NCBI RefSeq assembly: GCF_000799165.1
Contig: NZ_JUGF01000002.1
Coordinates: forward strand, 620,001 to 684,000
Reading direction: 5' to 3'
From: Methylotenera versatilis 7
GTDB lineage: Bacteria; Pseudomonadota; Gammaproteobacteria; Burkholderiales; Methylophilaceae
DNA length: 64,000 nt
The notes beneath the pieces are model-generated. The model did not search any database. It worked only from the letters and a program-made list of their open reading frames with translations, and was not told the origin of the DNA. The position numbers and the translations under genes are program-made. This document shows positions 33,851 to 43,423 of the stretch, in pieces (position 1 is the stretch's first letter; every line of letters starts with the position of its first letter).

Positions 33851-35110
33851 ATGAGCCGTTTTTTATATTCCACATTACTTTACTTAGTGCTGCCATTTGT
33901 ACCGCTTAAATTATGGTGGCGCGGCATTAAGCAGCCGGCTTATCGCCAGCATTGGCAAGAACGTTTTGGCTTCTACCAATTTAAGAGCATTAAACCTGTT
34001 ATTTGGTTGCATTGTGTTTCAGTGGGCGAAACACGCGCCGCGGAACCATTAATAAAAGCGTTGTTGCTTACATATCCTAATCACCAGATTTTACTTTCAC
34101 ACACAACACCTACAGGGCGTGACACCAGCGAGCAATTATTTGCTGACAGCGTTCAGCGCGTTTATCTGCCTTACGATTTGCCGTTTGCAGTGAGCCGTTT
34201 TTTGAAGCATTTCCAGCCCAAAATCGGTTTATTAATGGAAACCGAGCTTTGGTTTAATTTAATCGCCGCGTGCAAAAAACGTGATATTCCATTGCTGTTA
34301 TTAAACGCACGTCTTTCAGAGAAATCCGCTAAAGGTTATGCAAAATTAGGCCGCTTAGTAACGAATGGCCTGCAAAGCTTAAACGCAGTCGCTGCGCAAA
34401 CTACGGATGATGCAACACGCCTACAAATGTTAGGCGCGTTAAATGTGACGGTTTCTGGCAACTTAAAGTTTGATGTCAAACCGCCAGCCGATGCTGTAGA
34501 AAAAGGGTTAAAACTGCGCCATTTATTTATTGCTAATAATGAGCGCATCATTTTTTTAGCTGCCAGCACGCGCGAAGGTGAGGAAGCCTTAATACTAGAA
34601 GCGGCCAAAGATTTAAATCTGCTCACCATCATCGTGCCGCGCCATCCACAACGTTTTGATGAAGTGGAAACATTAATCAAACACGCTGGCTTTAGCTACC
34701 AGCGGCGCAGTGAGTTAACAGCGCCAATCAATGAAAATGTACAAGTCATTTTAGGCGACAGCATGGGCGAGCTTTTTAGTTACTACGCCGCCTGCGACTT
34801 CACTTTTGTTGGCGGTAGCCTACTTAAATTTGGTGGGCAGAATTTGATTGAGGCGGCTAGCATGGGCAAGCCTATCTTAATCGGAAAATATACCCATAAT
34901 TTTGCTGAAGCCAGCAGAAATGCGGTGCGGGCAGGGGCTGCGATACAAGTAAAAAATGTAGAGTATTTGCGGGACAGGCTTCAATACTTGCAAAACCATG
35001 CGGAAAAACGCGAAAAAATGCAACAAGCGAGTTTACGTTTTAGCCAAGCGTCAACTGGCACAACGGCCAGAGTAATGCAGCTGATTGCAACGTATTTAAA
35101 GGCTTCATAG
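33851..35110 (+). CDS. waaA: 3-deoxy-D-manno-octulosonic acid (Kdo) transferase
   Basis: Inner-membrane-bound glycosyltransferase adding Kdo from CMP-Kdo to lipid A precursor, 419 residues from ATG 33851. The N-terminal anchor is FLYSTLLYLVLPFVPLKLWW; the acceptor half has WLHCVSVGETRAAEPLI and HTTPTGRDT; the sugar-nucleotide half has VPRHPQRFDEVETL and GGSLLKFGGQNLIEAASMGK. The frame also extends up to ATG 33794, but the family start aligns with MSRFLYST. It marks an LPS-bearing Gram-negative. Transcribed away from nrdJa and convergent with the hydrolase gene. Confidence 0.93.
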   Translation: MSRFLYSTLLYLVLPFVPLKLWWRGIKQPAYRQHWQERFGFYQFKSIKPVIWLHCVSVGETRAAEPLIKALLLTYPNHQILLSHTTPTGRDTSEQLFADSVQRVYLPYDLPFAVSRFLKHFQPKIGLLMETELWFNLIAACKKRDIPLLLLNARLSEKSAKGYAKLGRLVTNGLQSLNAVAAQTTDDATRLQMLGALNVTVSGNLKFDVKPPADAVEKGLKLRHLFIANNERIIFLAASTREGEEALILEAAKDLNLLTIIVPRHPQRFDEVETLIKHAGFSYQRRSELTAPINENVQVILGDSMGELFSYYAACDFTFVGGSLLKFGGQNLIEAASMGKPILIGKYTHNFAEASRNAVRAGAAIQVKNVEYLRDRLQYLQNHAEKREKMQQASLRFSQASTGTTARVMQLIATYLKAS

Positions 35111-35152
35111 AAATAAATCTACTGTTGTGATTAATCAATAATCTTAAAGTAG

Positions 35153-35704
35153 TTAGCGAATCAGTTTAGAAACTTCTTTAAACGCAGGGTGATTCGCGTT
35201 ACCCAACCACTCAAACAAGACAGATTCCGTATTAGTAATAACGCAGCCGGCCTCACGCAGGCGCTTAATTGCATTAGCCTTATTTGCTGAGCTACGCGAA
35301 ATAATCGCGTCTTCTACCACAAACACCTGCTTACCCATTTGTTGAAGCGACAACGCTGTTTGTAAAACACAAATATGCGCTTCCATACCCGCCAAAACTA
35401 TTTGCGATTGATCGCGGTGCAATTGCTGCTTAAATCTGGGTTCACCGCTTGCCGAAAAAGTAGTCTTTACGACTGGTTTTATATGGGTTGAATGTTGCTG
35501 GATTTCAGGCAATGTTGATCCTAAACCCTGTGGATACTGCTCTGTAACGATGAGTGGCACAGACAGCAAATGCGCAGCTTGTGCCAATATGCTGCAATTT
35601 TTAATCGTTAATTGCATTGACTCAAGCGCCATCACACTCGCCAATTTGACTTGCATATCCACAATAACCAGCTGACTTAATGCCTGTTGTGCGAGTTGGC
35701 TCAT
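35153..35704 (-). CDS. Isochorismatase-family hydrolase
   Basis: Cysteine hydrolase of 183 residues. Catalytic candidates are Asp in LVIVDMQVKLA, Lys in IKPVVKTTFSA and Cys in AGMEAHICVLQTAL, matching the YcaC/nicotinamidase-like triad. VTEQYPQGLGSTLPEI is typical of a hydrolase subgroup of unknown substrate. It is the last gene of the leftward block after tolC, one base from the tolC stop, so it is co-transcribed with envelope-transport genes for reasons that are not obvious. Confidence 0.85.
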   Translation of the reverse strand: MSQLAQQALSQLVIVDMQVKLASVMALESMQLTIKNCSILAQAAHLLSVPLIVTEQYPQGLGSTLPEIQQHSTHIKPVVKTTFSASGEPRFKQQLHRDQSQIVLAGMEAHICVLQTALSLQQMGKQVFVVEDAIISRSSANKANAIKRLREAGCVITNTESVLFEWLGNANHPAFKEVSKLIR

Positions 35705-35705
35705 G

Positions 35706-37061
35706 CTAATTACCTATTAACTGTTGATTAATATCTTGCAAATCAGATTCAGCCACAAGACCTGTAGCCGATTTCAAACGAATGATATTCACCAAATAAT
35801 TGTAACGCGCTTGCAGTAAATCTCGCTTGGCAGAGAATAATTGTTGTTGTGCATTTAACACATCAACACTGATTCGCACGCCGACTTCGTAGCCCAGCGT
35901 AGTCGAATCGAGTTGGCTTTGGCTACTGATCAATGCCTGCTCTAATGCTTTAGTTTGCGCGATACTGCTATTTAAGTTTAAAAATGCGCGCTGGGTCTCT
36001 AAATCGGTTTGACGACGTGCAATGGCAACATCATCTAATGCCTTTTGTTTATTGAGCACCGCTTGCCGTGTACGTGAACTGATCGCGCCGCCTTGATACA
36101 AAGGAATTTGTAATTGCAGGCCAATCACCGCATTCGTTAACTCACTGCCATAGCCATTCAAACCACCATTATTGTAATTATCGGTATATGCCGCTACCGC
36201 ATCCAATGTAGGTAAATGCGCCGCATTGTTGCGCTCAACTTCCTGCTCTGCAAATTTAAGCGTGTCTTGTTGAATAGCGATATTCAAATTATTTTCCATG
36301 GCGACTTGTTGCCAATTCTTCACATTCTGATCAATCTGGTTCACTTGAATATCACTTTTTACCGTGGCAAGCGTGGTGGGTAAAACACCGGTAATCGCTT
36401 CAATTTCATGTTGCGCTATTTGCAGTTCATTAATCGCCGCGATTTCTTGCGCCACGATTAAATCGAAGCGCGCTTGCGCCTCGTTCACATCCGTAATAGT
36501 CGCGCTTCCCACTTCAAACGTCATTTTGGCTTGCTCTAATTGGCCTAAAGTCGCTGTTTTTTGCGCCTTAATCAGCTCAATCTTATCTTGTGCGATCAGC
36601 ACATTAAAATAAGCCTGCGTGGTGCGTAAAATAAGGTCTTGTTGACTTAAATGATATTGTTTATCGGCAATGCTTACTTGCGTGTAGCTTTGCTCCATTT
36701 GTACCAGATTTTGTTTACGATAAATGGGCTGGTTCGCTTGAATGCCGTAGTTATATCCTTCAAAAGTAGTTTTCCCCGGAACGCGCGGAAAGGTTGAAGT
36801 GACATTATTAAACTCAATATTACTGCGCGTACTGGTAACACCCGCATTAAAATTGACAGTGGGGCGATACAAAGCTTTGCCTTGCTCAATGATTTCCTGT
36901 GCGGCTTTATTGGCACTTAATGCAGATGCCAGCACTGGATCATTAGCTAAAGCCTGATGATAAACATCCATTAAGTTAAGCACGCTGTCCTGTGCCTGCA
37001 AGCCCATTGGCAGCAACGAAGCCAGCGCCGACAAAGCTAAAACAAGGTTCTTAAAGCGCAT
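35706..37061 (-). CDS. tolC: TolC-family outer-membrane efflux protein
   Basis: Outer-membrane channel of type I secretion or RND efflux, about 451 residues. A signal peptide (FKNLVLALSALASLLPMGLQ-AQ) is followed by two OEP repeats: ALANDPVLASALSANKAAQE in the first and YEVGVRISVDVLNAQQQLFS in the second, both typical of TolC. The preferred ATG lies at about 37061; the frame stays open upstream into the Pcm gene. Clustering with the RND pump and adaptor genes, with the Pcm-like gene between as is common in betaproteobacteria, suggests one tripartite system. Confidence 0.9.
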   Translation of the reverse strand: MRFKNLVLALSALASLLPMGLQAQDSVLNLMDVYHQALANDPVLASALSANKAAQEIIEQGKALYRPTVNFNAGVTSTRSNIEFNNVTSTFPRVPGKTTFEGYNYGIQANQPIYRKQNLVQMEQSYTQVSIADKQYHLSQQDLILRTTQAYFNVLIAQDKIELIKAQKTATLGQLEQAKMTFEVGSATITDVNEAQARFDLIVAQEIAAINELQIAQHEIEAITGVLPTTLATVKSDIQVNQIDQNVKNWQQVAMENNLNIAIQQDTLKFAEQEVERNNAAHLPTLDAVAAYTDNYNNGGLNGYGSELTNAVIGLQLQIPLYQGGAISSRTRQAVLNKQKALDDVAIARRQTDLETQRAFLNLNSSIAQTKALEQALISSQSQLDSTTLGYEVGVRISVDVLNAQQQLFSAKRDLLQARYNYLVNIIRLKSATGLVAESDLQDINQQLIGN

Positions 37062-37062
37062 G

Positions 37063-37794
37063 TTAAAACTCAAAAGTTTTTGCTTGCGGGGCATTAACCA
37101 ACTCAGAAATACAGGTTTCAAACAATACATCCTGTCTAAAACTGGTTTCTGATAAACGCTGAATCAATGTAGCCTGCATGGCGGGCGCCGTGCCTAATAC
37201 AATAAACATCACACCGCCAATCGCCAATTGATTACGAACACCAACGGGCTCAACTGGCGACGAAGCTGTGTAGACAATCAAATCAAACGGAGCTTTATCG
37301 GGTAAACCAAACGCCGCATCCGCCACTAGCAAAGTCACATTTTGAATATTATTCTGTGTTAAGTTTTTGGCCGCTTTAGCACTCAATTCAGCATGAATAT
37401 CCACAGAAACAACGTGTTTGGCTAAACTCGCCAATAGCGCAGTCATATAACCGCTGCCCGTGCCAATATGCAGAACCTGATGTGTGTTTTGTACATTCAG
37501 CGCCTGTAAGATTCGGCCTTCCAGCTTGGGGCTGAGCATCAGTTGATTCGCACCGATAGGAATTTCAATATCGGCAAAGGCTAAACCCTGATATTCAGCC
37601 GCAACAAAATTTTCGCGCGGGATATCATTTAACAGCGCCAGCACAACTGGATCCAGCACCTCCCATGTGCGAACCTGCTGTTCTATCATGTTAAACCTCG
37701 CGACTTCGCGAGCCATATTAAAACTCGCGGCGTCGTGAGGCAGATTGGAATTCGCGGTTTCAGTTAACGTTGTTTCTTGCATCATTTTAGGCAC
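37063..37794 (-). CDS. pcm: Protein-L-isoaspartate O-methyltransferase-like protein
   Basis: SAM-dependent methyltransferase, 243 residues from ATG 37794. After RFNMIEQQVRTWEVLDP comes PIGANQLMLSPKLEGRIL and the SAM-binding VLHIGTGSGYMTALLA, all Pcm-like. Pcm repairs isoaspartyl sites; members located before tolC genes are common but unproven in function. The N-terminus contains an imperfect duplication (HDAASFNM and REVARFNM, codons 20-27 and 29-36), so translation might instead start at the internal ATG 37716. Directly followed by tolC. Confidence 0.85.
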   Translation of the reverse strand: MPKMMQETTLTETANSNLPHDAASFNMAREVARFNMIEQQVRTWEVLDPVVLALLNDIPRENFVAAEYQGLAFADIEIPIGANQLMLSPKLEGRILQALNVQNTHQVLHIGTGSGYMTALLASLAKHVVSVDIHAELSAKAAKNLTQNNIQNVTLLVADAAFGLPDKAPFDLIVYTASSPVEPVGVRNQLAIGGVMFIVLGTAPAMQATLIQRLSETSFRQDVLFETCISELVNAPQAKTFEF

Positions 37795-37862
37795 TCATAT
37801 TTATTTAATTGCATTATAACTTAACTACTTAAGCCATTTTAGTTATGTTTATTAAACGGATT

Positions 37863-40800
37863 TCAACTTAATTTTGGTGCTTTCACTCTAAACCATGCCG
37901 CATATAATGCGGGCAAAAAAAGCACCGTCAGCAGCGTAGCCACCGCCAAACCACCCATAATCGCAACTGCCATTGGGCCAAAGAATACACTTCTGGTTAA
38001 CGGTATCATCGCTAATATTGCCGCCGCAGCGGTTAATATAATCGGCCTAAAGCGACGGATGGTTGATTCGATAATCGCATTCCACGCATCCATTCCATTG
38101 GCCTTATCCTGCTCTATTTGGTCAACCAGTATCACCGAGTTGCGCATGATCATGCCGGATAAGGCGATTGTGCCCAGCATTGCCACAAAACCGAATGGCT
38201 TATCAAATATTAACAATGCTATTGTGACTCCAATCAAGCCCAAAGGTGCGGTAAGCAACACTAAAAATACGCGTGAGAAACTTTGCAGTTGCAACATCAG
38301 CAAAGTTAATACAGCCACTAAGAATAAGGGAGCACCTTTAGCGACTGACGCGCCACCTTTTGCCGATTCTTCTACCGCTCCCCCCGTGTCAATCGTCACG
38401 CCCAACGGCAAATCGGCTTTTATTGCAGTGAGCTTCTCTTCAATTTGAGCAGAAACCACTGGCGCTTGTAAATTGCCACGCAAATGCGCACGTACGATAA
38501 TGGATGGCACACGATTACGTCGCCAAATCACACCCTCTTCAAATTCCGATGAAATCGTGGCCACTTGCGAAAGTGGCACCGCCAATTGATTTCTTTGCGT
38601 ATTAATCATTAAATTAGGCAGTCGCGATAATTGCTTATGTTCAAGTTCCGCCCCACGTGCGACTAAATCAATACGTTCATTGCCTTCTCTGAATTCAGTG
38701 ATATAAAGCTCACTAATGGCGGCATTTAACACATTGGCAATATCCGTCGAGCTAATCCCCAACAAACGCGCTTTCGCTTGGTCTACCGTCACTTTAATCA
38801 CCTTGCTTGGCTCTTCCCAATTCAGTTGTACATTGGTTAAGTGATTATTTGCGCGCATTAAATCGGCAATTTGATGCGAAACTGTACGAATTTTTTCAAT
38901 ATCATTTCCGGCAACTCTAAATTGCACAGGGAATCCAACCGGCGGGCCATTTTCCAAACGCAGTACAGAGGCTCTTAAGGCAGGAAAACCATTCTCAAAC
39001 AAACTTAATAAGTCTTTGCGTAGCGCCTCACGAGTTTGCAAATCTTTACTCAAAATCACAAACTGCGCAAAACCCCGATGTGCCAATTGAATATCCAACG
39101 GCAAATAATAACGTGGGCTGCCCGTACCAATATAAGCCACAAAATTATCGATGCCTTTATTTTTGTTATTCCAGTCGCGCAACCAGGTTTCTAATTTTTT
39201 AACCTCGCTGTTAGTTGCCTGATACGATGCACCTTCGGTCATGCGTAAATCCACCATCAGCTCCAAGCGAGTGGAGTCTGGGAAAAACTGCTGCTGCACT
39301 TTGCCAAAACCCGCAATGGAAAGCACAAATAACAGCAAAGTGATGGCAATAACCGTTTTACGGTAACGCACACACGCCGTCACCAACTGGCGAAATGCAG
39401 TGTAAAACGTCGTGTTGTAAATATCGTGATGATGATTATCTGTAGTTTTATCAGCCAAATTAAATCGCGTTTTAAACCATGTTGCCAGTTTCGACGGCTT
39501 TGGCTTTTGTGCATAATCCGGCAATAAGTGGTAGCCCAAGTACGGTACAAAAATCACCGCCGCTACCCAAGAAATAATCAGCGCAATGGCAGAAACCTGA
39601 AAGATTGATCGCGTATATTCGCCCGTGCTTGAAGCCGCCGTTGCTATGGGCAGGAAGCCCGCGACAGTCACCAATGTGCCGGTCAGCATTGGCATGGCAG
39701 TAGAGGTATAAGCAAATGCGGCGGCTTTTGCTCTTTCCATGCCCTGTTCCATTTTAGATGACATCATCTCTACTGCAATAATTGCGTCATCTACCAATAG
39801 TCCAAGTGCCAGAATTAATGCACCGAGTGAGATTTTATGCAAGCCAATATCAAACAAATTCATTACTAAAAATGTGGCAGCCAACACCACAGGAATGGTA
39901 ATCGCCACCACAATGCCCGTGCGCAACCCAAGCGATATAAGACTAACACCCAGCACAATCACCAGCGCCTCAACCAATGACATCACAAAATCATTGACAG
40001 AACGCGCTACTATTTTGGGTTGCGAACTCACCGTTTCAAAACTTAAACCTACGGGTAAATTTTGCTGAATATGTGCAATTTTTTTATCCAGCGCATGACC
40101 CAGTGCAATCACATCGCCGCCTTCACGCATGCTCACGCCCAGTAACAGGGTTTCTTGACCGTTGTAGCGCGCAGAATCTTTGGGAGGGTCTTCATAACCA
40201 CGATAAACGCGCGCTACGTCACTCAATTTAAAATCTTGGTTATTGGCACGCAGCCTTAACTCACGTAAATCTTCTAATGTGCTGAAACGACCTGACACTT
40301 CGATACGAATGCGTTCGTCAGGCGAATCAAAGGTACCACTTTTAACGACTGCATTCTGGGTGCGCAGAAGATTAATGAGCGTAGGCGAGCTAATGCCTAA
40401 TGTAGAAAGCTTGGCGTTTGAAAGCTCAATATAAATGCGCTGTTTTTGCTCACCAAAGAAATCTACTTTGGCCACATCTTTTGTTCTGAGTAACTCAGCG
40501 CGAATGTTTTCTGCTTGTTTTTTTAAGCCAAAATTATCAAAACCATCGCCTGTTAACGCGTACATGCTGCCGTACACATCGCTAAACTCATCATTAAACG
40601 TCAAACTTTCAATATTTTGCGGTAAGGTGGAACGGATATCGCCCACCTTCTTGCGCACTTGATACCAGATATTGGGAATCTCTTTTGAAAGTGTATCGTC
40701 TTTTATCACGACAAAGATCATGGACTCACCAGGACGTGAATAGCTATTGGTGTAATCCAGATGCGGAACTTCCTGCAATTTCTTTTCCAGCTTGTCGGTG

Positions 40801-41036
40801 ATTTGCTGCTCAACTTCAATGGCACTTGAACCTGGCCAGGTAGTGTGGATTAGCATGACCTTGAACGTAAATGGCGGATCTTCAGATTGGCCTAATTTGC
40901 TGTAAGCCAGCAATCCGGAAAACGTCAACATCAACATGAGATACAACACCAGCGTTTGGTGATTCAGCGCCCATCTGGATAAGTTAAAACCTGCTGTTTG
41001 TTCTTGGTGCTGCTCTTTCGCTTCACTCATGACCAA
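37863..41036 (-). CDS. RND-family multidrug efflux pump, inner-membrane subunit
   Basis: Proton-driven RND permease of 1057 residues with 12 transmembrane helices. The N-terminal helix (LVLYLMLMLTFSGLLAYSKL) leads into the porter domain with TTWPGSSAIEVEQQITDKLE; the transmembrane centre has LGALILALGLLVDDAIIAVE with the charged pair used for proton relay; the second half has MLGTIALSGMIMRNSVILVD. ATG 41036 or 41030 starts it, overlapping the adaptor gene by 14 bases. Sequence is of the drug-exporter rather than metal-exporter type. Substrates unknown; expression is likely governed by the TetR gene upstream. Confidence 0.92.
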   Translation of the reverse strand: MVMSEAKEQHQEQTAGFNLSRWALNHQTLVLYLMLMLTFSGLLAYSKLGQSEDPPFTFKVMLIHTTWPGSSAIEVEQQITDKLEKKLQEVPHLDYTNSYSRPGESMIFVVIKDDTLSKEIPNIWYQVRKKVGDIRSTLPQNIESLTFNDEFSDVYGSMYALTGDGFDNFGLKKQAENIRAELLRTKDVAKVDFFGEQKQRIYIELSNAKLSTLGISSPTLINLLRTQNAVVKSGTFDSPDERIRIEVSGRFSTLEDLRELRLRANNQDFKLSDVARVYRGYEDPPKDSARYNGQETLLLGVSMREGGDVIALGHALDKKIAHIQQNLPVGLSFETVSSQPKIVARSVNDFVMSLVEALVIVLGVSLISLGLRTGIVVAITIPVVLAATFLVMNLFDIGLHKISLGALILALGLLVDDAIIAVEMMSSKMEQGMERAKAAAFAYTSTAMPMLTGTLVTVAGFLPIATAASSTGEYTRSIFQVSAIALIISWVAAVIFVPYLGYHLLPDYAQKPKPSKLATWFKTRFNLADKTTDNHHHDIYNTTFYTAFRQLVTACVRYRKTVIAITLLLFVLSIAGFGKVQQQFFPDSTRLELMVDLRMTEGASYQATNSEVKKLETWLRDWNNKNKGIDNFVAYIGTGSPRYYLPLDIQLAHRGFAQFVILSKDLQTREALRKDLLSLFENGFPALRASVLRLENGPPVGFPVQFRVAGNDIEKIRTVSHQIADLMRANNHLTNVQLNWEEPSKVIKVTVDQAKARLLGISSTDIANVLNAAISELYITEFREGNERIDLVARGAELEHKQLSRLPNLMINTQRNQLAVPLSQVATISSEFEEGVIWRRNRVPSIIVRAHLRGNLQAPVVSAQIEEKLTAIKADLPLGVTIDTGGAVEESAKGGASVAKGAPLFLVAVLTLLMLQLQSFSRVFLVLLTAPLGLIGVTIALLIFDKPFGFVAMLGTIALSGMIMRNSVILVDQIEQDKANGMDAWNAIIESTIRRFRPIILTAAAAILAMIPLTRSVFFGPMAVAIMGGLAVATLLTVLFLPALYAAWFRVKAPKLS

Positions 41037-42180
41037 ATCCCTTAAAACGGGATTCTTGTACAGGCTTTACTTTCTGGCCGTTGATTAATGTATGCACACC
41101 AGCAATCGCCACTAACTCACCCGCGCGCAAGCCGCTGAGAATTTTCACACCATCTTCTGTATATTGCCCTGCTGTTACCGCACGCGAATGTGCAATACCA
41201 ATCTGGTTATTGAGGCGATCAATCACCCAAACACTACTTTTACCATTCAATTTTGTTAATGCAGTGGATGGAATCACAATGCTTTCTGACACATCTTTTT
41301 CTGCAAAACTGACACCAGCTGTCATACCAAACTTAATCGCATCATCCGCATCAATTACTGTTACACGCACATCAAAAGCGCGCGTGGCTGAGTTGGCGGC
41401 AGGTGCAATTTCGCGTACTTTTCCTGAATAGATTTTCTGACTGTTTTTGTCTTGAGTATTTTCTTGGCTATTAATTTCTTGAGTATTATTTTCTTGGTTT
41501 ACCCAAAGCTTAATCGTCACCGCATCGCCCAACTTCAAATTCGCCATGCGCGATTCAGGTACTGCAACCAACACCTCAACTTTCCGAGTATCCACAATTT
41601 GCGCAATGGCTTCACCGGCAATTACAAACTGGCCGGGTTCCGCACGAATTTGCGTTACGACACCGTCCCTATCTGCGATTAAGGCGGTATAGTGCGATTG
41701 ATTGTTGGAAAGGGCGGCCTGTGCTTTCACTTGTTGCAAGCGTGCTGCAGAGGTTTTCAATTCTGCTTCACGCAGATCTAAAGCAGAAGCCGAAATAAAT
41801 TTTTTATTAAACAAACTACGCTGGCGCTCTACTTCTGCTTGCGCCAATGAGTGATTCGCCTCAGCGACACGCACATCGGCCAAGGCAGCGGCAGCAGTTA
41901 ACTTGGTATCAGCCGCATCTAAACGTGCAATTACTTGGCCCGTTTTTACCTGTTGCCCAACATCTACTTTACGCTCAATTATCTTACCGTTAATCCTAAA
42001 GGCAAGGCTTGACTCATAACGCGATTTAACTTCGCCAACCAGCACCATAGCCTCATTTAAAGCCATTTCCCCAGCCACAACAACCAAAGCCGGCCGCGGC
42101 GGCGCGAGTGGTTCAGCAGGTTTCTCACAACCGACAAGCAACAGACTTAACATCATTAAACTGACTATTTTTGACTGCAT
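41023..42180 (-). CDS. RND efflux periplasmic adaptor, lipoprotein
   Basis: Membrane-fusion protein of 385 residues. Lipobox LLLVGC near residue 18 anchors it to the membrane. It has the usual hairpin and barrel-sandwich parts: RKVDVGQQVKTGQVIARLDA, YTALIADRDGVVTQIRAEPG and ESRMANLKLGDAV. Between the beta-barrel strands it carries a short Asn/Gln repeat (NQENNTQEINSQ, NTQDKNSQ) absent from typical adaptors and probably from repeat slippage. It is between tetR and the pump gene, all in one direction. Confidence 0.9.
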   Translation of the reverse strand: MQSKIVSLMMLSLLLVGCEKPAEPLAPPRPALVVVAGEMALNEAMVLVGEVKSRYESSLAFRINGKIIERKVDVGQQVKTGQVIARLDAADTKLTAAAALADVRVAEANHSLAQAEVERQRSLFNKKFISASALDLREAELKTSAARLQQVKAQAALSNNQSHYTALIADRDGVVTQIRAEPGQFVIAGEAIAQIVDTRKVEVLVAVPESRMANLKLGDAVTIKLWVNQENNTQEINSQENTQDKNSQKIYSGKVREIAPAANSATRAFDVRVTVIDADDAIKFGMTAGVSFAEKDVSESIVIPSTALTKLNGKSSVWVIDRLNNQIGIAHSRAVTAGQYTEDGVKILSGLRAGELVAIAGVHTLINGQKVKPVQESRFKGFGHE

Positions 42181-42271
42181 ACTTAGCTTTCTTTTATTAT
42201 TTGTTTTGTTATTTATCGTCTTAATTATTGAGTATTTTTTCGTCGAACTATGTACTATTTATTATGGCTAT

Positions 42272-42907
42272 CTACTCCAATGGTTCCTTTAGCATACCGC
42301 GCACTAATGCTAACTGCATCATCTGCAAACGCGCTTCAATATCACGCCAATTCACCCACACATCATTTGCCATGCTAATTTGCAGGGCACATACCCCATG
42401 CATACCCGCCCAGATAGTTTGTGCTATCAGTTCAGGATCCGTTAAATCCGGCTTAAATTTACCCGCCAAAAAAACGTCGTTCACAATGGTTTTTAACTGA
42501 AAATATGCATCTTGTTCAGCGTTATTTTGTTGCAGCGCAGATAATTTAGGATCGCTGAGTGGATGTTCTGTCATGAACATCATACGATAGTGGTTCGGAT
42601 AGTTTAAGCCAAATTGCGCATACGCCCACCCAAAGGCCAACATGCGCTCAACAGGGTCACTAATGCTTAAATTACTTTTTAAGGCATGGGCAAGCGCTAA
42701 AAAATCCGTATCGCAAATGGCTCGAATTAAGGCTTCCTTATCGGCAAAATGCAAATAAATACTGGTGGCAGAATATCCGATACGTTTAGCAATCTCACGC
42801 ATCGTCACCGCTTCTGCTCCGCGCGAGACAAATAGCTCGCGCGCCGCATCTATAATTAAGCTGCGTAATTGCTGTCGTTCAAGCTGTGTTTTGGGCTTTG
42901 GTGGCAT
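42272..42907 (-). CDS. TetR-family regulator of the RND operon
   Basis: Regulator of 211 residues. The helix-turn-helix reads ELFVSRGAEAVTMREIAKRI, then GYSATSIYLHFADKEALIRA; the C-terminal domain (about residues 80-200) is of the WHG-type found in AcrR-like repressors. It lies 91 bases before the adaptor gene on the same strand. Two tandem operator copies lie 18-45 bases upstream of its start codon, so it most likely represses itself and the pump genes and is released by a pump substrate. Confidence 0.9.
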   Translation of the reverse strand: MPPKPKTQLERQQLRSLIIDAARELFVSRGAEAVTMREIAKRIGYSATSIYLHFADKEALIRAICDTDFLALAHALKSNLSISDPVERMLAFGWAYAQFGLNYPNHYRMMFMTEHPLSDPKLSALQQNNAEQDAYFQLKTIVNDVFLAGKFKPDLTDPELIAQTIWAGMHGVCALQISMANDVWVNWRDIEARLQMMQLALVRGMLKEPLE

Positions 42908-42925
42908 AATTTAGAACAATTTACT

Positions 42926-42952
42926 TAACAACGTTAATTTAACAATGTTAAG
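42926..42952. promoter_or_regulatory. Tandem TetR operators upstream of RND operon
   Basis: TTAACAACGTTAA (42926-42938) and TTAACAATGTTAA (42940-42952): two 13-base palindromes one base apart, embedded in a longer dyad with outer ACTTAACA and TGTTAAGT arms. Fits binding by two TetR dimers. Confidence 0.75.
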
Positions 42953-43123
42953 TATTTTATGTCAATGATATAGATGAAATTTATTTGAAACTTCAGTAAC
43001 GTGTTAAGTTTTTGGCGGAAAGTAACGCCAGATTGAGCTGGCGCAAGTGACAAATGAGAAAACCAAGCAATTAGAAAAATCTAAGCGGCTGACTAAGCTT
43101 TAAGTTAATTAAAATTTGGGCGC

Positions 43124-43264
43124 TTACAAATAAAGCACTGCTGGGAAAACAGTCACTGCAAACACAAACACCAGCCACTCCATATTCCAGCGCTCTAAGT
43201 GGCCAGTAAAATGTAGTGTCAATACAGCAATAGCTAGCGCGTAATAAAGGGCGATGAGTATCAT
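43124..43264 (-). CDS. Small two-helix membrane protein, 46 residues
   Basis: ATG 43264 with AGG upstream opens a 46-codon frame: MILIALYYALAIAVLTLHFT, a short polar turn (GHLERWNMEW), then LVFVFAVTVFPAVLYL. Two hydrophobic helices separated by a charged loop look like a real small inner-membrane protein. No family is recognised. It sits alone in the 672-base stretch 42953-43624, which otherwise contains the tetR operators and the thiC leader. Confidence 0.5.
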   Translation of the reverse strand: MILIALYYALAIAVLTLHFTGHLERWNMEWLVFVFAVTVFPAVLYL

Positions 43265-43423
43265 AATTACCTACATAATATTTTGTGTGAACGACTGTGG
43301 CATTTATAACATTTTTTATTAAAAAAACCTATATTTTTTGTTGTGATGACAGACCTGTTGCTCATTGCCAAATTAAAGGCATTTCTTGCCTTTTTAACTG
43401 TTTTCGCGTACATTGCGAGCATT

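Noticed and set aside
43349-43360. ACAGACCTGTTG resembles the left part of the xoxF-region TetR operator
   Set aside because: The right arm is lost (TTGCTC instead of CTGT) and it is 65 bases before the TPP riboswitch, with no promoter in matching geometry.
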